A stretch of DNA of 64,000 nucleotides from Planctomycetota bacterium. GTDB lineage: Bacteria; Planctomycetota; Planctomycetia; Pirellulales; UBA1268. The stretch spans positions 1 to 64,000 of the forward strand of contig JAGWVR010000001.1 in assembly GCA_018970785.1 (NCBI GenBank). Reading direction: 5' to 3'. A model generated the notes under the pieces. It searched no databases and was not told where the DNA came from. It was given only the letters and a program-made list of their open reading frames with translations. Below are positions 9,428 to 18,198 of the stretch, in pieces (within the stretch, counting starts at the first letter, position 1; every line of letters starts with the position of its first letter). Made by a program: the position numbers and the translations under genes.

Positions 9428-10363
9428 TCAGCGCTTGCGCCGGGCCGCGGCCGCCGTGGCCATCAGGCCCGGGCGCCCCGTCTCCAGGGCCGTCCGCATC
9501 CGCAGCACCTGCTGGGCGGTGAACATGAACATCGCCCGGTCGTCGACATAGTCCATGTAGTTGACGAACATGTCGCCGGCCGGGCCGTTGTTGCAGGTCA
9601 CCGACGGCCAGATCGGCGTACCGAAGTTGGGCCCCTCGCAGTTCGGGGTGTCGGCGACCCCGTCGCCGCCGCTGCAATCGGGTGTGTCGCCCCAGATGTG
9701 GCGGAGGTTGAAATAGTGCCCCACCTCGTGGGTCGCCGTGCGGCCGAGGTTGAACGGCGCCTGCGCCGTCCCGACGGTGCCGAACGCCGAGACGTTGATC
9801 ACGACGCCGTCGGTCGCCGGCGGGCCACCGGGAAACTGGGCGTAGCCGAGGACGCCGTCCCGCAGGGCGCAGACCCACAGGTTGAGACGCGAGCGCGTGT
9901 CGATCGGCGCGATTCCTCCCGTCGCCGCGTTCTTCACACCGTCGTCGGTACCGAAGCCGCGGACGGTGGTCGGCGTCCGCGTCACCTCGACCAGACGGAA
10001 GGAAATCCGGGCGTCGGTGACCAGGCCTGCCCACGGCGCGGGCACCTTGGAGCGATCGGTGTTGGTGGCCCGGAAATCACGGTTGAGCACGTCGAGCTGG
10101 CTGGCGATCTGGTCATCGCCGACGTTCTCGGCGTCGGTCGCATAGACGACGTGGACGACGGTGTCGACCGTGACGATCGGCACCTGGGCCAGATCGACGG
10201 GGGCCTGGCGCTGCTTGGCGGTCGCCCCCTCGAGTTTCATGAGATTCATGCGGAACGCCGGGTATTTCTCCAGCAGCAGCATGTGGGCCGCCATCGCCCC
10301 ACAGACACGCCGGGGCGGCACCCGCCCGCGCGCCGTGACGGTCTTCTTCGTGCGCTTCGCCAT
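9428..10363 (-). CDS. M43 pappalysin-like zinc metallopeptidase
   Basis: This 311-residue protein has the metzincin signature HEVGHYFNLRH (ligands His212, His216, His222; catalytic Glu213) followed by IWG, and a Met-turn NYMDY near residue 270. Together these identify the M43B pappalysin family. GGAGG lies seven bases before the ATG. Most M43 proteases are exported, yet the N-terminus here is MAKRTKKTVTARGRVPPRR, basic and without a hydrophobic core. Cys21 in the RRVCGAM context might act as a cysteine switch that blocks the zinc until processing; this is inference. The C-terminus ends in a basic ARRKR. Both the N-terminal MAK-basic style and the operon position link it to the downstream gluzincin. 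Confidence 0.88.
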   Translation of the reverse strand: MAKRTKKTVTARGRVPPRRVCGAMAAHMLLLEKYPAFRMNLMKLEGATAKQRQAPVDLAQVPIVTVDTVVHVVYATDAENVGDDQIASQLDVLNRDFRATNTDRSKVPAPWAGLVTDARISFRLVEVTRTPTTVRGFGTDDGVKNAATGGIAPIDTRSRLNLWVCALRDGVLGYAQFPGGPPATDGVVINVSAFGTVGTAQAPFNLGRTATHEVGHYFNLRHIWGDTPDCSGGDGVADTPNCEGPNFGTPIWPSVTCNNGPAGDMFVNYMDYVDDRAMFMFTAQQVLRMRTALETGRPGLMATAAAARRKR

Positions 10364-10507
10364 CGCCGTTCCTCCCTTTCGCCCCCGAGGTCACGCCCCA
10401 TGCAGCGACCGATCCGGCTGCCCACTGTGATCGGCGTGACAGACAGCCGCAACCGGACACGGCCGCAAAAAGAATTTGCCGGCCGGGTGCGCGAAGAACG
10501 TGGGCGC

Positions 10508-10548
10508 AAAAAAACCGCCGGCCCCCGGGAATCACCCCGGAGGCCGGC
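10508..10548 (-). terminator. Rho-independent terminator, minus strand
   Basis: On the minus strand a GC-rich inverted repeat (GCCGGCCTCCGGGG with TCCCGGGGGCCGGC, loop of about 4) is followed by GG and seven Ts. It lies about 108 bases after the stop of the tiny ORF at 10657 and upstream of the M43 gene. Confidence 0.85.
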
Positions 10549-10656
10549 AGCCGTGGGACCGGCACGCCACGCGTGCGACCCGGCCGTGCGTTGGCCACCG
10601 GCCGACCGCGTGTCGTGCGTTGGGCTGCGTCAACGGCGAGCCCGTCGACTGGCCGC

Positions 10657-10695
10657 TTACCGGCGCAGCCCCTTTGTACAGTCACATTGCGTCAC
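10657..10695 (-). CDS. Possible 12-residue peptide or leader ORF
   Basis: A GTG at 10695 opens the frame MTQCDCTKGLRR-stop. It is preceded by AAGGAGGTGAT, a near-perfect complement to the 16S 3' end, with GGAGG seven bases from the start codon. A terminator follows about 108 bases later. The excellent ribosome site argues for real translation; the short product argues for a leader peptide, a tiny protein with a CxC motif, or coincidence. A longer GTG frame starts 10 bases later but runs through the terminator and lacks homology, so I prefer the short one. No family is recognised. Confidence 0.35.
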   Translation of the reverse strand: MTQCDCTKGLRR

Positions 10696-10962
10696 TGAAT
10701 CACCTCCTTCTGCTACGAGGACCCCAGCCGTCGCAGCCTCTGCACTGGCCGCCGCCGGGCGATTCACCCCCCGGCCGTCACCGGGGACGCTTCGTCCGCC
10801 GTCTCCCCCGGCGGACCGGAAGGCGACGGAAAGACGGGCCGGAAAGGAGTACGGCTTTCCGCCGCACCGACCCTCCGGCCATCCACACTGTAGCCCTTTC
10901 CGAACCGGCTGGACAGCTTTCGTCTCGGCAGCCCCGATCGTGATCGCCGCCCCGGCGCCGGC

Positions 10963-11322
10963 TCACTTCTCGGCACTGATCCCGAGTTGTCCGAGCAGCG
11001 CCTTCGCCTTCGCCTTGATGTCGGCCCCGGGTTTCTGGATTTCTGCCAACCCCTTCTCGAGGATCGCGGCCTTCTCCGCACTGACCCCTTTCACCGTCGC
11101 GACCATCTGCTCGAAGCCGGTGACCTCACTCCCGAGCGCCTGCCCATTGGCATACGCGCGCAGGGTGTTGGCCACCTGAACCATCGGATCGACGTTGATC
11201 GTGATCACTTTCGGTTTGACCGTCGCCTGACTGCATCCCGCCAGCCCGCCGGCCAGCATCGCCAGCCCGATACCCCCCGCGATCACGGGCAGGCGCACGT
11301 CAAACCCCGATCGACCGGCCAT
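10963..11322 (-). CDS. Small lipoprotein, unknown function
   Basis: This 119-residue protein has a lipoprotein signal: a hydrophobic core (IAGGIGLAMLAGG) and lipobox LAGC with Cys30. The mature part is short and helical (QVANTLRAYANGQ and AEKAAILEKGLAEIQ) and ends in LLGQLGISAEK. The ATG at 11322 is chosen because it starts directly at the signal peptide; upstream in-frame codons belong to the intergenic DNA. It follows a DUF1559 gene by about 100 bases on the same strand. Planctomycetes often pair small lipoproteins with DUF1559 genes, but the role is unknown. Confidence 0.8.
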   Translation of the reverse strand: MAGRSGFDVRLPVIAGGIGLAMLAGGLAGCSQATVKPKVITINVDPMVQVANTLRAYANGQALGSEVTGFEQMVATVKGVSAEKAAILEKGLAEIQKPGADIKAKAKALLGQLGISAEK

Positions 11323-11423
11323 GGAAAGCTCGCTTTCAGTGAGGTGAATACGGTCCGGACGGCCGCTTCCGACCGGCCGGGGCCACTCGGACATCGCCCC
11401 GGCGGTGCCGGGCCGCCCACTCG

Positions 11424-12458
<1,035 letters not shown>

Positions 12459-12590
12459 GGATTGTCCCCCCGGAAACGAATGAAGAACGGAACCGATCGC
12501 TCTATTGAAGACTCACCCCTCGATGGGGTCAAGGACGGCGACGCGACCACGCCGGCGGCGGCCACGGCCTGCCCGAGACGGTCGCACCGT

Positions 12591-12959
12591 TCAGCGGCGG
12601 CGGGGTGACGGACCGGGGGGCGGCAGCAGCGCTCCCGCCGGAGCCAGGCGATCGGCCTCCCGTTCCTGGGAGTCGAAGAACCGGATCGAGGCATCCTCGG
12701 CGACGGCGCCGGACCCGATCACCACCGCCAGCCGGCGCCCGGAATCGAAGAGTTCGATGCGTCCACCGCCGTCGGCGGAATCACGCCCCGCCCTGACGGA
12801 TGGGTTGCCCCGGTCGTCGACCACCACCAATTCCCGGCAGGTGAGCCGGGTGACGTCGAGGTCGCCGACCTGCTCGGGGGGGAGCACGTTGGCGCGGAGC
12901 GCCAACCCGATCGCCAAAAAGAGCAACGGATACACCGTCCAGCGCTCGCGGGAGGTCAT
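12591..12959 (-). CDS. Small membrane-anchored protein, planctomycete type
   Basis: This 122-residue protein starts MTSRERWTVYPLLFLAIGLA, a single N-terminal membrane helix. A small beta-rich domain follows, in which CRELVVVDDRGNPSVRAG and GRRLAVVIGSG look like short strand repeats; a proline-rich tail ends it. From memory, planctomycete genomes encode many proteins with this opening (ERWxVYPLLFLxxGxALR) and a repeat-like domain, but no function is known to me. It lies 31 bases after the thioredoxin-like gene on the same strand and is probably in one operon with it. Confidence 0.75.
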   Translation of the reverse strand: MTSRERWTVYPLLFLAIGLALRANVLPPEQVGDLDVTRLTCRELVVVDDRGNPSVRAGRDSADGGGRIELFDSGRRLAVVIGSGAVAEDASIRFFDSQEREADRLAPAGALLPPPGPSPRRR

Positions 12960-12990
12960 GGTGCCACTCGGTTGTCGGATCGTGGTGACG

Positions 12991-13602
12991 TCAGTCGCCG
13001 TGGAGCTGGCGGAGCCGCGCCGACAGCCGGAGGATCAGTTGCACGCGTTCGAACTGCTCGAGCCACTCGGCCGTGACCGTGGCCAGCGCGTCGGCGGCCG
13101 GCGGCACGATTCCGGTGGCGCAGCCGATCCCCGATTGCCGGGCCGCGGCCCGGTAGGCCGACAGCGTCCGGTCGCCGTAGCTGGCGACGAGCGTGTAGTC
13201 CTCGCTGAAGAAGGCCGCCACGGGGACCCGCTGGCCACCGCAGACACGCAAATGGCCGGCGATCTCGGGGAGGACGTCACGATCGAGAAAACGCAGGACG
13301 ATCGCGGGGCAGGCGGCCGCGAACTTTTCCAGCGCCGGGCACTGCGACACGCAATCCCCGCACCACGCCCCGGCGACCACGAGCACCGGCATCCGTCTCA
13401 CGAACGAGCCGAGCAGGGCACGCTGCGGCTCGGTGAGCACCACCCGGTCGTGGACCGCCTGCCACCGTGCCCGCTGATCGCCGGTGCCGTGCTGCTCGAG
13501 GAACGCCGCGTAGGGCAACGCCCGGTCGAAGGCCGCTTCCCACGCCGCCGCCGTCGGCGGTATTCCCGCCCCCTCGATCCGCACGGGTCGTTCGCTCCCC
13601 AT
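12991..13602 (-). CDS. Thioredoxin-family protein
   Basis: The roughly 203-residue protein has a thioredoxin fold centre VLVVAGAWCGDCVSQCPAL. The WCxDC motif replaces the usual WCGPC and is typical of a cytoplasmic thioredoxin-like subgroup. A cis-proline segment VCGGQRVPVAAFF follows. The N-terminal 80 residues (AWEAAFDRALPYAAFLEQH) are helical. No signal peptide is evident. The ATG at 13602 has a weak GAAGG upstream; an ATG at 13650 would add 16 unlikely residues. A disulfide or thiol redox role is inferred from the motif; the substrate is unknown. Confidence 0.82.
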   Translation of the reverse strand: MGSERPVRIEGAGIPPTAAAWEAAFDRALPYAAFLEQHGTGDQRARWQAVHDRVVLTEPQRALLGSFVRRMPVLVVAGAWCGDCVSQCPALEKFAAACPAIVLRFLDRDVLPEIAGHLRVCGGQRVPVAAFFSEDYTLVASYGDRTLSAYRAAARQSGIGCATGIVPPAADALATVTAEWLEQFERVQLILRLSARLRQLHGD

Positions 13603-13730
13603 CGCCTTCACCCCGTGATTCGGACCCGGTCCTGGAAAGCTGGGGAGCATACCAGGGCTCGGGGAGGAACCGTTCCCTTCCGCCCGCGGAACGGATTCGA
13701 AAAACCGAGCGCGACGCTGGCAAAACGGCC

Positions 13731-13759
13731 TTGATTCACGACGTCACGACTCGTACTGT
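13731..13759 (+). promoter_or_regulatory. Candidate sigma-70 promoter for a small RNA
   Basis: TTGATT and TACTGT are separated by exactly 17 bases. The match to consensus is partial (the -35 box better than the -10). It lies about 108 bases before a strong terminator with no ORF between. Confidence 0.35.
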
Positions 13760-13765
13760 CCGCAC

Positions 13766-13931
13766 GCTCGAAGGCCACACGGGGCGACCGACAGCCCTGG
13801 CCAGGAAGGCGACAGGCACGGATGCCGTCGCCCTCCCGGTGACGTGCCCGTGATGATCCAATCGCTCCCGGAAACGGTTCAGGTTCTCCGCCCCCCTGGG
13901 ACCTGGACCGTTCCGGGGGCCTTTGTTTTTT
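13766..13931 (+). ncRNA. Candidate small RNA ending in an intrinsic terminator
   Basis: This would be a transcript of about 165 bases between the candidate promoter (13731-13759) and the terminator ending at 13931. It contains no convincing ORF: only a six-codon frame with a distant AGGAAGG. The terminator is far stronger than needed by chance and has no other plus-strand gene upstream to serve. The exact 5' end is inferred. It could instead be the 5' leader and attenuator of the small membrane protein gene that starts at 13982. Confidence 0.4.
13867..13931 (+). terminator. Long rho-independent terminator, plus strand
   Basis: CCCGGAAACGGTTCAGGT pairs with ACCTGGACCGTTCCGGG (about 17 bp, one bulged A, one wobble) around a 16-base loop. 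GGCC TTTGTTTTTT follows. The minus strand has no T-run, so it acts on plus-strand transcription. Confidence 0.88.
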
Positions 13932-13981
13932 CAGGGCCCCCGGCGGGCAGCCGATCTGTTGCCGCCGGCTACCATGAGGGT

Positions 13982-14197
13982 ATGGCAACTGCCACGACCC
14001 CGCCGGGCGCAGAACGCTTGATCCGTTGGATCATGGTGGCGCTCGTCGTCTGGGCGGTCGTCCATGCGCTCGGCGCCTGGACGCTCAACCACGATGCCCG
14101 GCGCCCGGTGGTAGTGATCACCTGCATGGCGGCTTTCCTGGGCTTCTGGGGGGCGTTGCTCGCCGCCCGGCGGCGGCGGCTGGCCCGGGGGCGCTGA
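13982..14197 (+). CDS. Small two-helix membrane protein
   Basis: This 71-residue protein has two predicted membrane helices (WIMVALVVWAVVHALGAW and VVVITCMAAFLGFWGALLAA) and a basic C-terminus (RRRRLARGR). The ATG at 13982 is placed before the first helix. The in-frame extension upstream crosses a terminator and is rejected. No family is recognised. It is about 50 bases downstream of the terminator and convergent with the DUF1570 gene. Confidence 0.65.
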   Translation: MATATTPPGAERLIRWIMVALVVWAVVHALGAWTLNHDARRPVVVITCMAAFLGFWGALLAARRRRLARGR

Positions 14198-14232
14198 GAG
14201 ACTCCCTGCGCGGAGCGACGAGCCGACCGCCG

Positions 14233-15438
14233 TCAGCGCGACAGCGCCGGCAGGGCGAGGGCTCCGGCGTAGGCCGTGAGCAGGCCGTCGAGTGAAAGGT
14301 TGAACGACGTCGACAGACTGTCTTCGACGGTCGCTCCCTCCTTGATCCCACGCACGAACCGTTTGAACCGGCGCCGGTCACGCCCCGCCATGAAGCGCAC
14401 CAGCCCAGACGCGATCCCGTACTGATCCCCCGCGATGTTCGCGGCGGTGAAGAAGTCCTTCCCGACCGTCCCGGTGGTCGCCATCAGGGCGCGGGCCTTG
14501 GCTTCCTTGGCGGCCACCTGCCGGCAGGCGGGGACCACCTGGCAGGCGATCCACTCGGCGATCCCCTCGTTGAGCCAATTCGGCAGCTTCACCGGCGACA
14601 GCCAGCGGTGGCTGAATCCGTGGCTCGTCTCGTGGACGATCATGTGCTCGAAGACGAGCTGATCGGGGCCCTTGTGGCAGGTCACGAAGACGCGCCCGTC
14701 GGGCGACTGGTGACAGGCCCCGTGGACCCCCGCCGGAATCTCCCCCGTGACGCGCCTGCCGAAGGCGTGGAAGTCTTCCTCGCGCTGGAAGGCGATGACG
14801 AGGCATTTTCCGAGCCACACCGGCTCCCCGGCGGGGATGTCGTAGAGGTCGCACAGCAGGTCGTGCATCCGATCGAGACTCGCGACCACCCCGGCGACCT
14901 CACCGGCCGGGATGTCGGTCGCGAAGATGAACTCGTGCGTCGTCTCGACGCGCATCCCGGGAAAGTCGCGCTGCACGAGGGCGACGAGTTGCTCGAGCTT
15001 TTGCACCTCCGCGGCGTGGTCGGCGGCGGTCTTCGCCGGCCACGGCTCGATGCCGTTGGCCCGCATCCGTGCGGCGCTGGCCGCTGCCTCCTTGCCACCG
15101 GCGTCGCGGCCGCGCGCCCCACCCGGCCGCAGTACGTCGCCGGTCGGCCCGGTGTCGTAGACCACCTCCCGGTCGATGACGATCCGGGTCACCCCCGACA
15201 GCTGCACTGTCCGTGGCGGTGCCGCCGGATCGGTGAGCAGGCGGAGGGCGGTCACCTCGCCGCGCTGCCGCGTCACCCCGTCGAGAACCGGACGCACGAG
15301 CCGGCGGCCGCCCGTGAGCTCAACGGCGTCAAGCTGCCGGCCGACGCTCCTCTGCAGGCGTTGGAACAGTCCGTCCGACGCCACCGGCCTGTCGGCCCGC
15401 GCCACGACTGCCACAGCCGTCCCGGCGACGAGCAGCAA
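14233..15438 (-). CDS. DUF1570 putative secreted metallopeptidase
   Basis: This protein of about 401 residues belongs to the planctomycete DUF1570 family. A signal-peptide-like start (LLVAGTAVAVVARA) is followed by about 100 residues without homology, then the domain. It contains VHETSHGFSH (HExxH zinc motif) and NEGIAEWIA, whose glutamate is a likely third zinc ligand, giving a gluzincin-like site. No ATG is available at the right place. A TTG at 15438 with TGAGGGG about eight bases upstream is the best start, and that ribosome site overlaps the stop of the preceding gene, suggesting translational coupling. The substrate is unknown. The tail ends ALALPALSR. Confidence 0.82.
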   Translation of the reverse strand: MLLVAGTAVAVVARADRPVASDGLFQRLQRSVGRQLDAVELTGGRRLVRPVLDGVTRQRGEVTALRLLTDPAAPPRTVQLSGVTRIVIDREVVYDTGPTGDVLRPGGARGRDAGGKEAAASAARMRANGIEPWPAKTAADHAAEVQKLEQLVALVQRDFPGMRVETTHEFIFATDIPAGEVAGVVASLDRMHDLLCDLYDIPAGEPVWLGKCLVIAFQREEDFHAFGRRVTGEIPAGVHGACHQSPDGRVFVTCHKGPDQLVFEHMIVHETSHGFSHRWLSPVKLPNWLNEGIAEWIACQVVPACRQVAAKEAKARALMATTGTVGKDFFTAANIAGDQYGIASGLVRFMAGRDRRRFKRFVRGIKEGATVEDSLSTSFNLSLDGLLTAYAGALALPALSR

Positions 15439-15449
15439 CGCCGCGCCCC

Positions 15450-16613
15450 TCAGGGCGCTGCCCCGGCGCGGCGCAGTTGGGTGCTGGAGAGATCGCAACG
15501 AAACTCCTCCTCGGTGACGAACCGAGCGACCGTCCGGAGGGGGGCAGGCGTGTCGGGCCGGTCCGCGGATACGAAGGCTCCGTCCTGGAGCCGACCGAAA
15601 ACGATCAGTCCCGCCACACTCGCCGCGATCCGCCGCACCGCGTCGTCGGCGGCGGCAGCCGACCCGCCGTAGTATCGCCGATCCCAGAGCCGCGTGAAGG
15701 TGTCGGCGCCGAGGATGAAAAACGCCCGGGGAAACAGCGCCGTCTTCTCGACGAACGTCGCCGCGCGCGTGAGCCACAGGGTCGCGCCCACGAACCGTGC
15801 CTGCCGTGCGGCGATCTCGACATAGTCGAGCGCGGGTTTGTCGACGTTGTCGATCGACAGTTCGTATTCGACCTCCCGCCCGACGATCCGGGCCGCCACC
15901 GTCGCCATCCCCCGATGGCCGTCGTGGAGCGGATCGAACGAGCCGGGGAACAGCAACCTTCCCGGCGTGCCCTCGGGAGCGGCGCCGTCGACGGCCGACA
16001 CGCCCCGCCGGTCTCCGGCCAGAAGCGCCCGCCACGGCGCCGGCGCCACGACGCGCTGCACGACGATCTCCTCCTCGGGTCGCAGCGGTGGCCGCCCGGG
16101 GAGCGGCGACGGCGTACCGCACTCCGCCGCGATCGCGGCGAGGAGGAGCCACGCCGCCACATCCTCTTCCGCGGCCCGTGTCCGGGGCCCCTTGGAGAGC
16201 GTGAGGGAGTGGACCGCCGTGGCGGCGAGCGACTGGACCGCGACAACCGCCCGGTGGTCGCCCTGCTTGGGACGCACCGTTGCGAGACTCGCGGTCACGG
16301 CAGCGCCGAGGGCCCCGCCGGCGGGGGCGCCGAGAGCCCGGGCCCGGGCCCACGCCGCCATCGCCAGCCGCCGCGACGCGCGCGACGAGCAGTAGCTTTC
16401 CTGCTTTCCCCCCAGCAGCCGGTCCACGGCCTCGCGCGCGTGGGGTACGAGCCCCTCGAGCAGCACCCGACTGGCCCCTGGCGTCCCTGCCAGCGCTGCC
16501 ACGGCGCCCGCTCCACCGCCGGCTGCCGTGGCCACCAGGCTTGCCCCGTCTGCTGCCGTCCGGTCGATGACGGTGGCGGCGGAGGCGGCGAGAAGGTCGC
16601 GGCTGAGATCCAC
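15450..16613 (-). CDS. CinA-like domain fused to NMN-adenylyltransferase-like domain
   Basis: This 387-residue two-domain protein begins with about 155 residues resembling the CinA C-terminal nicotinamide-nucleotide amidase fold (TAAGGGAGAVAALAGTPGAS, then TASLATVRPKQGDHRA). The serine of the CinA ESCTGG motif is absent at the equivalent place (ATAAGGG), so activity is doubtful. From residue 220 a nucleotidyltransferase of the NadD/cytidylyltransferase superfamily follows. It has GSFDPLHDGH (HxGH-type motif at 230-233), ILGADTFTRLWD, and the C-terminal LSSTQLR that matches the SSTxxR motif. The combination suggests pyridine-nucleotide salvage: deamidation of NMN and re-adenylylation. From memory, some plant and algal proteins have a similar fusion. 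It overlaps no gene and is closely followed by the DUF1570 gene. Confidence 0.78.
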   Translation of the reverse strand: MDLSRDLLAASAATVIDRTAADGASLVATAAGGGAGAVAALAGTPGASRVLLEGLVPHAREAVDRLLGGKQESYCSSRASRRLAMAAWARARALGAPAGGALGAAVTASLATVRPKQGDHRAVVAVQSLAATAVHSLTLSKGPRTRAAEEDVAAWLLLAAIAAECGTPSPLPGRPPLRPEEEIVVQRVVAPAPWRALLAGDRRGVSAVDGAAPEGTPGRLLFPGSFDPLHDGHRGMATVAARIVGREVEYELSIDNVDKPALDYVEIAARQARFVGATLWLTRAATFVEKTALFPRAFFILGADTFTRLWDRRYYGGSAAAADDAVRRIAASVAGLIVFGRLQDGAFVSADRPDTPAPLRTVARFVTEEEFRCDLSSTQLRRAGAAP

Positions 16614-16678
16614 GAAAACCGCTCCAGCACGCCCCCTCGGCGGGCCGATGCTGACACGGTCAACGAGGGGGGGAACGC

Positions 16679-17254
16679 ATGATGATAGCCGGCTCGCCGC
16701 CGCGCCCCGCGCGAGAGCGCTACCGGGCGGCCCTGGTCCTGGTGGCTACGCTCGGCCAGGCCATGAGGGCCGAGCCGCCGGCCGTCACGGCCGCGGAAGT
16801 CGATCGCATCGCGACGCAAGACCGGACCAGCGCGGAGCGGCGGACCGATCGGCCTCCCACCGCGGCTCCGCCACCCGCCCGGGCCAGCGGCGACGCGGGA
16901 GCGAGCACCGGCGGAGCCCTCGACGCGGCGCGCGTGGAGCGGGAAACCGAAGCCATCCTCGCGCGGCTGTTGCCGCCGCGGAGCGACGCCGCCGCCGATT
17001 GGGCCGCGGGGTCATCATGCCTGCACGCTCCCGGCGATCCGCGCTGGCTCACGCCGTGCGTGCCCGGCCCCCCGTGCGACCCGTCGCTGCCTCCGCACCC
17101 TTTCGACCTGATCGGGATCCGCGGGGCGGCGACCGGCGGACCGATCTATGCCGGTCCCTGCGCGCCGCGCACGGGGAGCCACGATTGTGGCCCGGCCCCG
17201 CGGCTCCACCGTGCGCACGACCGGATGTTCGACCGCTTTTACCGGGCGAAGTAG
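16679..17254 (+). CDS. Hypothetical secreted protein, proline- and cysteine-containing
   Basis: This 191-residue protein starts at an ATG preceded by a GAGGGGGGG tract. A moderately hydrophobic N-terminus (RAALVLVATLGQAM) may be a signal peptide. The centre is Pro/Ala/Arg-rich and disordered, and the C-terminal third has several cysteines (SCLHAP, PCVPGPPCDP, GPCAPR, HDCGP) that could form disulfides. No family is recognised. Its last 16 bases overlap the end of the convergent minus-strand gene. Divergent from the CinA fusion gene. Confidence 0.55.
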   Translation: MMIAGSPPRPARERYRAALVLVATLGQAMRAEPPAVTAAEVDRIATQDRTSAERRTDRPPTAAPPPARASGDAGASTGGALDAARVERETEAILARLLPPRSDAAADWAAGSSCLHAPGDPRWLTPCVPGPPCDPSLPPHPFDLIGIRGAATGGPIYAGPCAPRTGSHDCGPAPRLHRAHDRMFDRFYRAK

Positions 17255-17955
17255 AGCTCGCGGACGATCAGCGCGACCAGCGCGGCGCCGACCATCCCGA
17301 GGCCGCCGATCAGCGCCCACATCCCACCCGACAGGCACCCCAGCCCCAGCCAGCCGCAGTCGCCCGTGAGCGCCGGATCGGGCGTGTCCTCGGGGCTCGC
17401 CACCGCAGCATGGGGCCCGGGTGCCGGTCGGGAATCGCCTGCCGAAGCCAGCGGCGGTCGATCCGCGCGCGGGCGCGGCGGCTGACCGGAGACGGGCCCG
17501 TCGCGGCGCACCGGCGGCGGCGCCGTGGTCCCCTCGAACTCAGTCCCTGACAGTGAGTCGACCGTCGCCAACTCGCTGCGCGTACGCGCTCCCGACGTCG
17601 ACGCATCGAGGTCGAGCAGCCCACCGACATTCCAACCCTGGCGGAGCTTCCACCCGACGTCGGCGGCAGGCGCCCGCGACTCGAGCGTTGATGCCGCTCC
17701 CACGCTGCCCGGGCCGGGAGTGAACAGCGGAGCCGGGTCGATCGGCGGTGTTTCGGCGGACCGCCCGACCGTCTGACCGGCCGCGGGCGGCACAGGCCCC
17801 CCGGCCAGCCAGGCGAGGCTGGCCGTCGTCGCCATCACGAGCACACCGCCCCATCGGCGGCGCGAGACGATGGGGTACGCCCGGTGGGAACGCGCCCCGG
17901 GAGGAGCGCCTTCGTGGCTCATCGGGCGTCGGAGGATCGGGGCACGCCGGGTCAA
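17239..17955 (-). CDS. Hypothetical protein with N-terminal signal and C-terminal membrane helix
   Basis: This 238-residue protein starts at a TTG at 17955 that has GAGGAG seven bases upstream; an in-frame ATG at 17922 lacks a site. A hydrophobic segment (GGVLVMATTASLAWLAGG) near residues 36-53 acts as signal or anchor. A long Pro/Ala/Arg/Asp-rich low-complexity region follows. The C-terminus is a membrane helix, ALIGGLGMVGAALVALIV, followed by RELYFAR. CGWLGLGCLSGG before it resembles a glycine-rich lead-in. No family is recognised. Its 3' end overlaps that of the plus-strand hypothetical gene. Confidence 0.6.
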   Translation of the reverse strand: MTRRAPILRRPMSHEGAPPGARSHRAYPIVSRRRWGGVLVMATTASLAWLAGGPVPPAAGQTVGRSAETPPIDPAPLFTPGPGSVGAASTLESRAPAADVGWKLRQGWNVGGLLDLDASTSGARTRSELATVDSLSGTEFEGTTAPPPVRRDGPVSGQPPRPRADRPPLASAGDSRPAPGPHAAVASPEDTPDPALTGDCGWLGLGCLSGGMWALIGGLGMVGAALVALIVRELYFAR

Positions 17956-18198
17956 TCCGGAACTCCTCGCGTGGAGTGGGTACCCGCACGACCGGGATTA
18001 TCGTTGCCACCGCAGTGCCGTCAACGACGGTCCGCGCCGTTCCCTGCGGCTTGTCCCGCTGCCGGCCGCACCCCACACTGTCGGCCCGGCGAGTTCCGGG
18101 AGGTTTCGCGGGGCAGCGGTCCGAGGCGACCCCGGCACTGGCGCCTGCCCCCGGTTCACCGCCCCCCGAGCGGGTAGTCAGCGAACGGAGAGGGATCG

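Larger units (their letters stand above)
10364..10962. other. 600-base intergenic region with terminator and tiny ORF
   Basis: No conventional gene is visible. On the minus strand it contains an SD-led 12-codon ORF (10657-10695) and a rho-independent terminator (10508-10548). The rest, 10710-10962, shows nothing I can support. Confidence 0.6.
13603..13981. other. 379-base intergenic region holding a candidate small RNA
   Basis: This divergent spacer has no conventional gene. It contains a promoter-like pair at 13731-13759 and a long terminator hairpin at 13867-13931, both on the plus strand. Confidence 0.55.

Noticed and set aside
10113-10685. 190-codon frame starting just after the tiny ORF start
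   Set aside because: It runs through a terminator and over the M43 gene, with no homology or regular composition.
10696-10712. ATCACCTCCTT on the plus strand resembling the 3' end of 16S rRNA
   Set aside because: The helix normally before it is absent; it is better read as a ribosome site on the minus strand.
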